DNA of 64,000 nt. Origin: JBCDCY01 sp039180875 (GTDB lineage Bacteria > Pseudomonadota > Alphaproteobacteria > Rhodobacterales > Rhodobacteraceae). Positions 34,878 to 44,162 of the stretch are shown one piece after another. The stretch covers positions 1 to 64,000 of the forward strand of contig JBCDCY010000005.1 in the NCBI GenBank assembly GCA_039180875.1. The letters run 5' to 3'. The position numbers and the translations under genes are program-made. Each line of letters begins with the position of its first letter. Within the stretch, counting starts at the first letter, position 1. Below the pieces are notes generated by a model. That model did no database searches, had not been told where the DNA came from, and was given only the letters and a program-made list of their open reading frames with translations.

Positions 34878-36185
34878 ATGAAGGACATCAACACGGCCGT
34901 TCCGCCGCCGGAGGCACCGCATCACGTCGAGGATCTCTACCTCGACATCGTTCTGCAGCGCGACCTGCTGATCAAGACGATCTTCCGCCAGAACCTGAAC
35001 TCGGTGACCGACATCGCGCGGGCCACCGCGCTCAACAACACGGTGGTGGCCGAGCTCGTCGACATCCTTCGCCAGCAGAACATGATCGAGACCCTCGGCA
35101 CCCGCGGTCGGGAGGGTGGCAGCACCGAGATGCGCTATCAGCTGACCGAAAGCGGCAAGGCCCGGGCGATCGACGCCCTCGCCCAGTCTGAATATTTCGG
35201 TCCCTTCCCGGTCTCCCTCAAGCGGTTCGAGGAGCAGTTCAAGCTGCAGACCGTGAAGGAGGCGGCGATCACGCGGGAGGCACTGGACAGCGCCTCAGAG
35301 AACATCGTGCTGCCCGATGGGATGATGGAAAACCTCGGCCCGGCGGTGAACTCCGGCCGCTCGATCCTGCTCTACGGCCCGCCGGGCAACGGAAAATCCT
35401 CAATCGCCAACGCCATCCGCGATGCGCTGGGGGGTGAAATCTACGTGCCCCACGTGATCGAGTTCAGCAGTCAGATCATCTCCGTCTTCGATCCGGTGGT
35501 GCACGACCGCCTGGATGCTGGGGAGGTGGAGGCGGAGGCCTCCGCGCTCCGCATGTCGCTGCCCTACGACCGGCGCTTCGTGCGCTGCAAGCGGCCCTCG
35601 GTGATGACCGGCGGTGAACTGACGCTCGATCTGCTGGACCTGCGCTACAATCCGGTCTCGCGCACCTATCAGGCACCCTTGCAGCTCAAGGCCACCGGCG
35701 GCGTCTTCATCATCGACGACCTCGGCCGGCAGAAGGAAAGCCCGCAGGCGATCATCAACCGCTGGATCGTTCCGATGGAGGCGAGCATCGACCTTCTGAC
35801 CCTCGCCTCGGGTCAGAAGTTCCAGGTGCCGTTCGACACATTGGTGATCTTCTCCACCAACTTCCCGCCGGCCGAGATGTTCGACGGCGCCGCCCTGCGC
35901 CGGATCTACTACAAGATCAAGGTCGACCGGCCGAGCCAGTCGGACTTCATCAAGATCTTCATCAAGACCAGCCGGGCCTTCGGCATCGACCCCGATGAGG
36001 GGGTGCTGGAGCATCTGATCAACCAGCTCTACCCTCAGACCAAGAAGCGCTATGCCGGCTATCACGCGCCGTTCCTGCTGAGCCAAATGCTGTCGGTCTG
36101 CGACTATGAGGGACTGCCCCGGCATATGAGCGTTGATCTGTTGGAGCGGGTATGGCCCAATCTCTACGTCGATGACGAGGACTAG
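34878..36185 (+). CDS. AAA+ ATPase with N-terminal winged-helix-like domain
   Basis: A 435-residue protein. Residues 20-105 read as a winged helix (VTDIARATALNNTVVAELVDILRQQ, then MRYQLTESGKARA). The AAA+ core has Walker A GPPGNGKSS at about 167-175, Walker B GVFIIDDLG at about 275-283 and sensor-1 VIFSTN at about 323-328. Such proteins are often annotated only as ATP-binding protein. It follows the Tad region, so a regulatory or assembly role is possible but unproven. The start is the ATG at MKDIN; the open frame upstream overlaps the divergent gene and is not protein-like. Confidence 0.85.
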   Translation: MKDINTAVPPPEAPHHVEDLYLDIVLQRDLLIKTIFRQNLNSVTDIARATALNNTVVAELVDILRQQNMIETLGTRGREGGSTEMRYQLTESGKARAIDALAQSEYFGPFPVSLKRFEEQFKLQTVKEAAITREALDSASENIVLPDGMMENLGPAVNSGRSILLYGPPGNGKSSIANAIRDALGGEIYVPHVIEFSSQIISVFDPVVHDRLDAGEVEAEASALRMSLPYDRRFVRCKRPSVMTGGELTLDLLDLRYNPVSRTYQAPLQLKATGGVFIIDDLGRQKESPQAIINRWIVPMEASIDLLTLASGQKFQVPFDTLVIFSTNFPPAEMFDGAALRRIYYKIKVDRPSQSDFIKIFIKTSRAFGIDPDEGVLEHLINQLYPQTKKRYAGYHAPFLLSQMLSVCDYEGLPRHMSVDLLERVWPNLYVDDED

Positions 36186-36196
36186 GGACCGATGCC

Positions 36197-37015
36197 ATGG
36201 CCGACGGCAGCACGGCCGCCCGGGTGGCGGTGGAGCGTGACGGGCACGTCGCGACCGTAACCCTCTCACGCCCGGAAAAGCGCAACGCCCTCGACCAAGC
36301 GATGCTGGAAGCGATTGTCGCCACAGGGGAGGAGCTGGCAGCTGATGCCAAGCTTCGCGCCGTGGTGCTGACCGGCGCCGGCCAGGCGTTCTGCGCCGGG
36401 CTCGACTTCATGAGCTTCGCGGCGATGGCGAGCGCGGGCGGCGTCGGCGATTTCGCCGGGCGCACCCATGGCGACGCCAACCTCTTTCAACGCGCCGGGC
36501 TGGTCTGGCACGATCTGCCCGTGCCGGTGATTGCGGCGCTGCACGGCACCGTCTTCGGCGGCGGCCTGCAGATCGCCTTCGGCGCCGACATCCGCATCGC
36601 CGCCCCGGGCACCCAGCTTTCGATCATGGAAGCCAAGTGGGGCCTGATCCCCGACATGGGCGGCATGGTGCTGTTTCCGCGCGCGGTGCGGGACGACGTG
36701 CTCCGCCGTCTGATCTACACGGCCGAGATCTTCGACGCGGCCCAGGCGGAGCGCTGGGGCCTCGTCACCGAAGTGGCGGAGGATCCGCTGACGGCCGCGA
36801 AGGCGCTGGCCGGGGCCATCGCCGGGCGCTCGCCCAAGGCGGTGCGGACGGCCAAACGTCTGCTGGCAGAGGCGGCCACCCAGGACCGGGCCGCCACGCT
36901 TCGCATCGAATCCGAGTTGCAGGCGACCCTGATCGGCGGGCCGGAGCAGATCGAGGCGGTCCGCGCCAACATGGAAAAGCGCCCGCCCGATTTCGACGCG
37001 GTGGCGAAGGGCTGA
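36197..37015 (+). CDS. Crotonase / enoyl-CoA hydratase family protein
   Basis: A 272-residue crotonase-fold enzyme acting on acyl-CoA thioesters. The oxyanion-hole segments are GQAFCAGLDF and GTVFGGGLQIAFGADIR. The catalytic region is IMEAKWGLIPDMGG, with one Glu and a DMGG where hydratases have PGAGG. The second hydratase Glu, about 20 residues later, is not evident (AVRDD), so it may be an isomerase, racemase-like or hydrolase member. It starts 11 bases after the AAA+ gene. Confidence 0.88.
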   Translation: MADGSTAARVAVERDGHVATVTLSRPEKRNALDQAMLEAIVATGEELAADAKLRAVVLTGAGQAFCAGLDFMSFAAMASAGGVGDFAGRTHGDANLFQRAGLVWHDLPVPVIAALHGTVFGGGLQIAFGADIRIAAPGTQLSIMEAKWGLIPDMGGMVLFPRAVRDDVLRRLIYTAEIFDAAQAERWGLVTEVAEDPLTAAKALAGAIAGRSPKAVRTAKRLLAEAATQDRAATLRIESELQATLIGGPEQIEAVRANMEKRPPDFDAVAKG

Positions 37016-37027
37016 GCGGCGCTCGTC

Positions 37028-37708
37028 CTACGCCGTTGCACCCACCCGCATGGCGAGCTCGACGATGACGGCGGCATAGAACACGAAGGTCGCGGTCAAG
37101 ACGAAGCCGTGCCAGATCGCGTTCTGAAAGCGCAGGCTGCTCCACATGTGGAAGATGACGCCGACGGAGTAGAGCAGACCGCCCACGATCAGCAGGGCGA
37201 TGGTGGCGCCGGAGAGCGTGGTCTCCCCCCCGCCGATGATGAAGACGCCGGCCCAACCGAGCAGCAGGTAGAAGGCAATCGACAATCGCTCGAACCGATT
37301 CGGCAGGAGAAGCCGCATCAGCATGCCGGAGATCGCGGCGATCCAGACCGTCGGCAGCACCCAGCTGGACGCCATACCGCCGGCAAGCACCGCAAAGGGC
37401 GTCTGCGTGCCCGCGATCTTGAGGAAGATCACCGCGGTGTCGAAGCGGCGGAGCATGCACCGCACCTGGTCGCGCGCCGCATAGAGCATGTTGTAAGCGC
37501 CCGAGATCGCCAGCATGGCCAGGAGGCAGATCGAATAGATCGAGACGGCCGCAATGGTCGGCCCGCGTCCGTCCAGAAAGACCGAGAGCGTGATGAGCAC
37601 CGGCACCGACAGCATGGCGAGGCTGATGCCGGCCACATGGACGACGGCATCGGCAAACCACTCTGCCCGGCTGTAGACCGGAAAACTCCCCTCACGACGC
37701 GCAGTCAA
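37028..37708 (-). CDS. Hemolysin III (PAQR/YqfA) family membrane protein
   Basis: A 226-residue seven-helix protein. Family landmarks are RAEWFADAVVHVAGISLA, SGAYNML, RRFDTAVIFLKIAGTQTPF and, near the end, FHMWSSLRFQNAIWHGFVL. Homologues are likely zinc-dependent lipid hydrolases rather than true toxins. The start is taken as TTG because AGGGGAG lies 5 bases upstream; a GTG nine codons earlier is an alternative. It ends 12 bases from the convergent crotonase gene. Confidence 0.88.
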   Translation of the reverse strand: MTARREGSFPVYSRAEWFADAVVHVAGISLAMLSVPVLITLSVFLDGRGPTIAAVSIYSICLLAMLAISGAYNMLYAARDQVRCMLRRFDTAVIFLKIAGTQTPFAVLAGGMASSWVLPTVWIAAISGMLMRLLLPNRFERLSIAFYLLLGWAGVFIIGGGETTLSGATIALLIVGGLLYSVGVIFHMWSSLRFQNAIWHGFVLTATFVFYAAVIVELAMRVGATA

Positions 37709-37827
37709 GATCGCTCCCCTACGCCAAACACACACACGCGGATCCGAGCTGTCGCTGCCATGATCCTATCATAGTTTGCCGGTTGGAGAAGGCACGGTGC
37801 TGCGGGAAAGCTAACATCCGATGTCGC

Positions 37828-38691
37828 TCAGCGCGCGCGGCTCCACTGCACGGCCAGGATGCCGGCCATGATGATGGCCACGCCGGCCGCGTCGCGAAGC
37901 GTCAGCGCCTCGCCCAGGATCACGGCCGCGATAGCGACGCCGAGGAACGGGTTGAGGAAGTGAAAGGTCGCGGCCCGCGTCGCGCCGATGCGGCGGACGA
38001 GCGCAAACCAGAGGATCGTCGCCGCAAGGCCCGGCACCAGGGTGGTGTAGACGAAGGCGACGATCAGCGGCAGGGTCCAGTCGACCACCAGCTCCTCGAA
38101 CAGCAGCGAGACGGGGAGAAGGGCGACGGCCCCGACCAGCATCTGCGCTCCGACGATCATCAACAGGTTGCCGCCCTCGATAGCGCCGCGCACCAGCAGG
38201 GTGGCCAGGGTGAGGGCGGCAACTCCGATCAGGCAGAGCACGATGCCCACCGGATCGGCCCCGGCGCCAAGCCGCGCGCCCATCACCGTCAGCACCCCGA
38301 CCGCGCCGGCGGCGAGACCGACGAGGCCGATGGCGCTCAGCCGCTCCCCCAACGCCAGCCAGCTCGCCGCGGCGACCAGCAGCGGCAGCATCGAGGCGAT
38401 GATGGCGGCGAGCGAGGCCTCGATCGACTGCATCGCCAGGAAGTTCAGCCCGAGGTAGAGCGCGTTCTGGCAGACGCCGAACAGCACCACGGCGATCCAC
38501 TGGCGTCGGGTGAGGCTCAGCCGCTGGCCCATTAGCCGGGCGATGAGGACGGCGAGCGCGCCCGAGATGGCGAAGCGCAGGGCCAGCGCGGCAAAGGGCG
38601 GGGCGTACTGCACCAGGATCCGGGCCGAGGTGAAGGCCGACGACCAGATCGCGGCAAAGAGCAGGCCCATGGCGAGCGCGCGCAGATCCAT
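37828..38691 (-). CDS. EamA/DMT-family transporter
   Basis: A 287-residue membrane protein with ten hydrophobic helices in two EamA repeats (first from MDLRALAMGLLFAAIWSSAFTS, second from about ADPVGIVLCLIGVAALTLATLLV). DMT proteins export or import small metabolites; the substrate is unknown. The start is the ATG at MDLRAL; a GTG five codons upstream is possible. It is divergent from the nitroreductase gene across about 120 bases. Confidence 0.9.
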   Translation of the reverse strand: MDLRALAMGLLFAAIWSSAFTSARILVQYAPPFAALALRFAISGALAVLIARLMGQRLSLTRRQWIAVVLFGVCQNALYLGLNFLAMQSIEASLAAIIASMLPLLVAAASWLALGERLSAIGLVGLAAGAVGVLTVMGARLGAGADPVGIVLCLIGVAALTLATLLVRGAIEGGNLLMIVGAQMLVGAVALLPVSLLFEELVVDWTLPLIVAFVYTTLVPGLAATILWFALVRRIGATRAATFHFLNPFLGVAIAAVILGEALTLRDAAGVAIIMAGILAVQWSRAR

Positions 38692-38810
38692 CGCCGTTGT
38701 CCCCACCCGCGCTTCACCAAGCCTACGTCGCGGGTAGCACAGCGCCTGCTTGACGGGAAGGGACGGGGCGGGAAGGTTGCCCGGGCCAAGCGCTGGGAGA
38801 GGAGCCCGAG

Positions 38811-39479
38811 ATGTCCGTCACCGTGTCGGAGGCTGTGGCCCGGCGCCGCTCGATCCGCGCCTTCACCGACCGCCCGGTGGAAACCGATATGCTGGTCGAG
38901 ATCCTGCGCCGAGCCGCCCGCGCACCGTCGGGCGGCAACCTGCAGCCCTGGCAGGTCTATCTGCTGAACGGCCCGTCGATGACCGCCTTTCGCGAGATGA
39001 TGGAGCCGCGCATCGCGGCGGGCGACGTCGATAGCCCGGAATATCCCGTCTATCCCTCCCCGCTCAAAAGCCCCTACCGCGAGCGGCGTTTCGCGGTGGG
39101 GGAGGCGCTCTACGCCCGGCTCGGCATCCCGCGGGAGGATAAGGCGGCGCGCCTCGCCTGGTTTGCCGAGAACTACCGCTTCTTCCACGCGCCGGCCGCG
39201 CTTTTCCTGTTCGTCGACCGCGACATGGGGGCGGCCCAGTGGTCGGACCTCGGAGGCTACTTGCAGACCGTGATGCTGCTTCTGGTGGAGGCCGGCCTCG
39301 CCTCCTGCCCGCAGGAGGCCTGGTTTCTGCACCACAGCGTCGTCCAGTCCTTCGTCGAAGCGCCGGAGGAGCTGATGCTGTTCTGCGGCCTATCGATCGG
39401 GGAGCCTGCGCCAGAGGCCGCGGTGAACGGCCTGGTGGCCGAGCGGGCCGATCCGGCGGAGTGGCTGACGGTGTTGTGA
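38811..39479 (+). CDS. Nitroreductase family oxidoreductase
   Basis: A 222-residue FMN enzyme that reduces nitro compounds or quinones with NAD(P)H. The FMN-binding RRSIRAFTDRPV is near the N-terminus, followed by AARAPSGGNLQPWQVYLL. The C-terminal GLSIGEP and the internal LQTVMLLLVEAGLASCPQE match the family. It starts with GGGAGAGGAG 8 bases upstream and is a single-gene unit or first of a run with the methyltransferase. Confidence 0.92.
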   Translation: MSVTVSEAVARRRSIRAFTDRPVETDMLVEILRRAARAPSGGNLQPWQVYLLNGPSMTAFREMMEPRIAAGDVDSPEYPVYPSPLKSPYRERRFAVGEALYARLGIPREDKAARLAWFAENYRFFHAPAALFLFVDRDMGAAQWSDLGGYLQTVMLLLVEAGLASCPQEAWFLHHSVVQSFVEAPEELMLFCGLSIGEPAPEAAVNGLVAERADPAEWLTVL

Positions 39480-39553
39480 GAGCCGTCGCTTGATCCGCCG
39501 CCCCGGGCGCGCCCATGCTGGGCAGGTCTGTCCAATCATTGGGGAGCGAAGTC

Positions 39554-40387
39554 ATGGGCACGGAACAGATGGTTGCCGCGCACTACACCACCGGGGCGCT
39601 CTATGACCGGGTGATCCAGGCGCTGCGCGCCAGCGGCGTCGATCCCGATCATGCCGCGCCGGAGGCTCTGGCGGCCGGGGACGAGTTCCACACCGGCGGG
39701 CGCGAGGCGACGGACGCGCTCCTCGAACAGCTCACCATCGGGGCGGAGACCCGGGTGCTCGACATCGGCTCCGGCATCGGTGGGCCGGCCCGCCACATCG
39801 CCCAGCGCTATGGCTGCCACGTCACCGGGGTCGATCTGACGGAGGAGTTCGTGGAGACCGCCCGTCGCCTCTCAGACCTTGTCGGCATGGGCGACAAGGT
39901 GCGCTTTCTGCAGGGCAGCGGCACCGAGCTGCCGCTGGAGGCCGGCAGCGTCGATCTGGCCCTCATCCTGCATGTCGGCATGAACATCGCGGACAAGGAT
40001 CGCCTAACGGCCGAAGCCGCGCGGGTGCTGAGCCCGGGCGGTACCCTCGCGATCTTTGACGTCATGCGGGCGGGCGCGGCGGGCGATCTGATCTTTCCCC
40101 TGCCGTGGTCGTCGGTGCCCGAGACGTCCTTCGTCGTGCCGCCCGCCGTCTACAAGGATGCGGCGACGGCGGCTGGTCTCACCCTGGTGGGTGAGCGGGA
40201 TCGCTCCGCCTTCGCCCTCGACTTCTTCGCCAAGTCCGCAGCCCGGATCGAGGAACATGGGCCCGCCCCCCTCGGCATCCATCTGATGATGGGGGAGACG
40301 GCGGGGGAGAAGCTCGGCAACTACGTCAAGAACCTCGAGGCCGGGCGGATCGCGCCGACCGAACTGATCTTCCGACGGGACGGCTGA
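39554..40387 (+). CDS. Class I SAM-dependent methyltransferase
   Basis: A 277-residue methyltransferase. S-adenosylmethionine motif I is VLDIGSGIGGPARHIA at about residues 68-83, with the acidic strand end VTGVDLT and the post-I LILHVGMNI. The substrate is unknown; the fold resembles methyltransferase type 11, including glycine N-methylating enzymes. The chosen ATG has GGGGAG 7 bases upstream. The next gene encodes a dimethylglycine-dehydrogenase-like enzyme, so a link to N-methylated amines is possible. Confidence 0.88.
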   Translation: MGTEQMVAAHYTTGALYDRVIQALRASGVDPDHAAPEALAAGDEFHTGGREATDALLEQLTIGAETRVLDIGSGIGGPARHIAQRYGCHVTGVDLTEEFVETARRLSDLVGMGDKVRFLQGSGTELPLEAGSVDLALILHVGMNIADKDRLTAEAARVLSPGGTLAIFDVMRAGAAGDLIFPLPWSSVPETSFVVPPAVYKDAATAAGLTLVGERDRSAFALDFFAKSAARIEEHGPAPLGIHLMMGETAGEKLGNYVKNLEAGRIAPTELIFRRDG

Positions 40388-40475
40388 CGCAGACAGACCA
40401 GAACCTGTCCGATTTGGGCTTGGCGACGCCGGGCGGCTCCTCTTTCATGGCGTGAGGCGAATGCGGGAGGCGCAC

Positions 40476-42896
40476 GTGGCGGAACAGTATCGGGCCGTGG
40501 TGATCGGCGGGGGCGTCGTCGGCTGCTCCGTCCTCTACCACCTGGCGAAGCGCGGCTGGACGGACATCGCGCTCTTGGAGCGTGATGTGCTGACCTGCGG
40601 CTCCTCCTGGCATGCAGCCGGGGGTTTTCACACGCTGAACGGCGATCCCAATGTCGCCAAGCTGCAGCAATACACCGTCGAGCTTTACCGCGAGATCGAG
40701 GAGATGTCGGGCCAGTCGGTCGGCCTGCATCTGACCGGCGGCATCCAGCTCGCTAAGACGAAGGAGCGGATGGAGAGCCTCTACATGGCCCAGGCGCGCG
40801 GCCGCTACATGGGCATGGAGCTCGAGATCGTGACGCCGGCCGAGGCCAAGGCGCAGTTCCCGATCCTGGACGAGACCCAGTTCCTCGGCGGGCTTTGGGA
40901 TCCGATCGAGGGCCATCTCGATCCCTCCGGCACCACCCGCGCCTATGCGATCTGCGCGCGGAAGCTCGGCGCTAAGGTGAAGGAAGGCTGCAAGGTCGAC
41001 GACATCCACCAGCGCGCAGACGGCATGTGGGTGCTGACCACCGGCCAGGGCGAGATCCTGACCGAGAACGTGATCAATGCCGGCGGCCTCTGGGCTCGTG
41101 AGGTCGGGCGCATGGTGGGGCTGGAGCTGCCGGTGCTCGCCATGGAGCACCATTACCTGCTGACGGAGACCGTGCCGGAGATCGTCGAATACAACAAGGC
41201 GACGGGCAAGGAGATCATCCACATCATCGACTTCGAGGGGGAGATCTACACCCGGCAGGAGCGCGACGGCGTCCTCCTCGGCACCTATGAGCAGGCCGCG
41301 ACCCCCTGGTCGCCGACCGAGACGCCGTGGGACTTCGGCTCCGAGCTCTTGGAGCCGAATTTCGACCGGATCTCACCCTCGCTCGAGGTGGGCTTCCGCC
41401 ATTTCCCGGCGCTGGAGAACGTGGGCATCCGCCAGGCAATCAACGGCCCCTTCACCTTCGCCCCCGACGGCAACCCGCTGGTCGGACCGGTGCGCGGCCT
41501 GCCAGGCTATTGGTGCGCATGCGCGGTGATGGCGGGCTTCAGCCAGGGAGGCGGCGTGGGCCTCGCGCTCTCCAACTGGATCGTCGACGGCGATCCGGGT
41601 TTCGATGTCTGGGGCATGGACGTCGCGCGCTTCGGCGATTGGGCGACGCTCGGCTATACCAACGAGAAGGTGCGGGAGAACTACTCCCGCCGCTTCCGCA
41701 TCCGCTTCCCGAACGAGGAACTGCCCGCGGCCCGCCCGTTCCGCACCGGCGCGCTGCATGACCGGCATGTGGCAGCGGGCGCCGTCATGGGGGCGAGCTA
41801 CGGCCTTGAGGTGCCGCTCTGGTACGCGCCCGAGGGGGTGGAGGAGGTCTTTTCCTGGCGCCGCTCCACCGACCACGACCATGTCGGGGTCGAGGTGCGC
41901 GCGGTGCGCGACGGCGTGGGCCTCCTCGACATCACCGGCTTCGCCAAGTTCGCCGTGCGCGGCCCGAACGCCCGCGCCTGGCTCGACCGGATCTTCGCCT
42001 GCAAGCTGCCCCAGGCCGACCGCATGGCGCTCGCGCCCATGCTGAACGCGCGCGGCAAGCTGATCGGCGACTTCACCGTCGGCTGCATCTCGGATGAGCT
42101 GTTCTTCCTCGCCGGCTCCGGCATGGCGGAGGAGTACTATCTCCGCCACTTCGACCAGCACAAAGCGGATGGCGTGACGGTGGAGAGCCGGGGGCTCGGC
42201 GTGTGCGGCGTGTCGATCGCGGGGCCGCAGGCGCGCGCCTTGCTGGCCGCGGTCGCGGGTGCCGATGTGAGCCACGAGGCGTTCCGCTTCATGGCCAGCC
42301 GCGACATGCTGATCGGGCACGCGCCCTGCCGGGTCTCCCGCGTCACCTACACGGGCGATCTCGGCTACGAGATCTGGATGAAGACCGACTACGCCCGCTA
42401 TGTCTGGGACCTGCTGATGGCGGAGGGCGCGGCACTCGGCATCCGGCCCTTCGGTCTGCGCGCCCTCAACTCGCTCCGGCTTGAGAAGAACTGGTCGTCC
42501 TGGGGCCGCGAGTACCGCCCGATCTACGGCCCGGTCGAGGCGGGGCTCGACCGCTTCGTCGCCTACGACAAGGCCGCCGACTTCATCGGCAAGGACGCGG
42601 CGGTGGAGGAACGCACCTCCGGCGGCAGCCTCCGCCTCGTCAGCTTCCAGGTGGCGGCGAAGGACAGCGACCCGATCGGCGACGAGCCCATCTGGTTCAA
42701 GGGCGACGTGCGCGGCTGGATCACTTCGGGCGGCTACGCCCACAACCAGGCGCTCTCCATTGCCCAGGGCTATGTGCCGAAGGAGATCGCCGGCGAGGTC
42801 GAGGGCTGGGAGGTCGAGGTGCTGGGCGAGCGCCTGCCCATGACGCTACAGCCCACGCCCCTCTTCGACGCCAATGCCAGCCGGATGCGGAGCTGA
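40476..42896 (+). CDS. FAD-dependent oxidoreductase with GcvT domain (dimethylglycine dehydrogenase-like)
   Basis: An 806-residue fusion. The N-terminal DAO domain has the FAD-binding VVIGGGVVGCSVLYHL and the SSWHAAGG motif whose His carries covalent FAD in dimethylglycine and sarcosine dehydrogenases. The C-terminal half is a GcvT/aminomethyltransferase folate domain (GVGLLDITGFAKFAVRGP, LGYEIWM, LRLEKNW), which would capture the released methyl group as methylene-tetrahydrofolate. The exact substrate is open. GTG is chosen as start, with GGGAGG 5 bases upstream; an ATG five codons earlier is the alternative. Confidence 0.9.
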   Translation: MAEQYRAVVIGGGVVGCSVLYHLAKRGWTDIALLERDVLTCGSSWHAAGGFHTLNGDPNVAKLQQYTVELYREIEEMSGQSVGLHLTGGIQLAKTKERMESLYMAQARGRYMGMELEIVTPAEAKAQFPILDETQFLGGLWDPIEGHLDPSGTTRAYAICARKLGAKVKEGCKVDDIHQRADGMWVLTTGQGEILTENVINAGGLWAREVGRMVGLELPVLAMEHHYLLTETVPEIVEYNKATGKEIIHIIDFEGEIYTRQERDGVLLGTYEQAATPWSPTETPWDFGSELLEPNFDRISPSLEVGFRHFPALENVGIRQAINGPFTFAPDGNPLVGPVRGLPGYWCACAVMAGFSQGGGVGLALSNWIVDGDPGFDVWGMDVARFGDWATLGYTNEKVRENYSRRFRIRFPNEELPAARPFRTGALHDRHVAAGAVMGASYGLEVPLWYAPEGVEEVFSWRRSTDHDHVGVEVRAVRDGVGLLDITGFAKFAVRGPNARAWLDRIFACKLPQADRMALAPMLNARGKLIGDFTVGCISDELFFLAGSGMAEEYYLRHFDQHKADGVTVESRGLGVCGVSIAGPQARALLAAVAGADVSHEAFRFMASRDMLIGHAPCRVSRVTYTGDLGYEIWMKTDYARYVWDLLMAEGAALGIRPFGLRALNSLRLEKNWSSWGREYRPIYGPVEAGLDRFVAYDKAADFIGKDAAVEERTSGGSLRLVSFQVAAKDSDPIGDEPIWFKGDVRGWITSGGYAHNQALSIAQGYVPKEIAGEVEGWEVEVLGERLPMTLQPTPLFDANASRMRS

Positions 42897-42937
42897 GGCG
42901 CGATCGCGGCGGCCGCCCGGCGCGTCGCCAATGGCGG

Positions 42938-43003
42938 ATGCCTCCGGCGGGGAAGTTTAGGCCAGCAAGAACCCCGGGGCCTTTCCTGCTGGCTCAAGTA
43001 TCC
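42938..43003. repeat. Intergenic palindromic repeat, copy A
   Basis: Begins ATGCCTCCGGCGGGGA and ends CAAGTATCC, enclosing the stem GCCAGCA/TGCTGGC. Copy B at 59349-59410 shares the same first 16 bases and the same closing sequence with one change. Both sit between convergent genes. Confidence 0.75.
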
Positions 43004-43013
43004 AGTCGGCGCT

Positions 43014-44003
43014 TCATCGCAGCCAAAGGCCGGCCTCGCGGATGCGCTTGCGGATCAGCCGCTCCTGCCGCGGCAGGGGGCCGTCGGTGAAGAGCCGTTG
43101 CACCCTCCGCCCCTTGCCCTGGTAGATCAGTTTTCGGAAGGGCTCGTAGGCCTTCAGGTGCTTCTTGATCGCCTGGGGCGCCGCGATCCGCTCCACCAGG
43201 TCGATGACGTCATCCCCCTCCCGCGCGTAGAGCAGGGGCAGGGTCCGCCAATGGCAGCTCACGCGCCCGTCGAGCAGGCCGGGCGGCAGGGTCTGGCGCC
43301 CGCCTCCGAGCCCCTGAATGACGAGGGGGAGGGCCACCTGATCGAGCCATGGGTCAAGGGACTGGCCCGCAAGCTCAGGCGGGGGCGCATCGCGGATCGA
43401 CTGGGCGATCTCCAGGAAGCGCCCGCCGAACCGGACAGGGTCGCGGTGAAAGAACCAGCCGGCGCTGAAGTAGAGGTAGCGCTCCCAATCCTCGGCGTCC
43501 TTGGCCGGATCCAGCGAGGCCTCGAAGTCGAGGCCGAAGCGGTGGTAGAGCGCGCGCCAGATCACCTCCCGCGAATGACCCGCGACATCGGGCTTTGGCC
43601 AGGTGTCCTCTCGCCGGAGCGAGGCGGTCGGCCGGTCGAAGTCGAAGGGCACCTGGTCGAGCGGGGCAAGGAACACCGTGTCGGTGTCGACGAAGACGAA
43701 TGGCTGATCGGGGGGGAGAGCGCGCAGTCCCTCGATCTTGTTGCCGTGGGGATAGGTCTCTCCGAAGACCTGATTGTCGAACGGGCGGATCTCCGCGCCG
43801 AGCTCGGTGAGCAGGGCGCGAAAGGTCGGATCCTGCACCCGCGGATCGAAGGACCAAAGCGGCCCGGGTACCGGTTCGCAGAGAACGATGTCGAAATGCC
43901 CGCTCGGATTGGTCTCGGCCAGCGAGGCGAGCAGCAGCAGCGCCTCATACTGCAGGCGCCCGCGCTGCAGCACGGCGAAGAGGGTGAAGCGCTGCCCATC
44001 CAT
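43014..44003 (-). CDS. Glycosyltransferase-like protein (GT-A fold)
   Basis: A 329-residue protein starting MDGQRFTLFAVLQ. The segment FVFVDTDTVFLAPL at about residues 101-114 has the DxD motif that binds the metal-nucleotide sugar in GT-A glycosyltransferases, and DPWLDQVALPL resembles the later conserved Asp-Gln. No membrane helix is visible, so it acts in the cytoplasm. Donor and acceptor are unknown. A longer start upstream would reach towards the divergent tRNA-Arg and is rejected. Confidence 0.7.
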   Translation of the reverse strand: MDGQRFTLFAVLQRGRLQYEALLLLASLAETNPSGHFDIVLCEPVPGPLWSFDPRVQDPTFRALLTELGAEIRPFDNQVFGETYPHGNKIEGLRALPPDQPFVFVDTDTVFLAPLDQVPFDFDRPTASLRREDTWPKPDVAGHSREVIWRALYHRFGLDFEASLDPAKDAEDWERYLYFSAGWFFHRDPVRFGGRFLEIAQSIRDAPPPELAGQSLDPWLDQVALPLVIQGLGGGRQTLPPGLLDGRVSCHWRTLPLLYAREGDDVIDLVERIAAPQAIKKHLKAYEPFRKLIYQGKGRRVQRLFTDGPLPRQERLIRKRIREAGLWLR

Positions 44004-44085
44004 CGCGCGACGCTGCCCGCCGCCTGCCGCCTTTGGCAAGAACCAGATTGCGTGCGCCCGGGTGCTCAACTATACGAGCCCCGAC

Positions 44086-44162
<77 letters not shown>

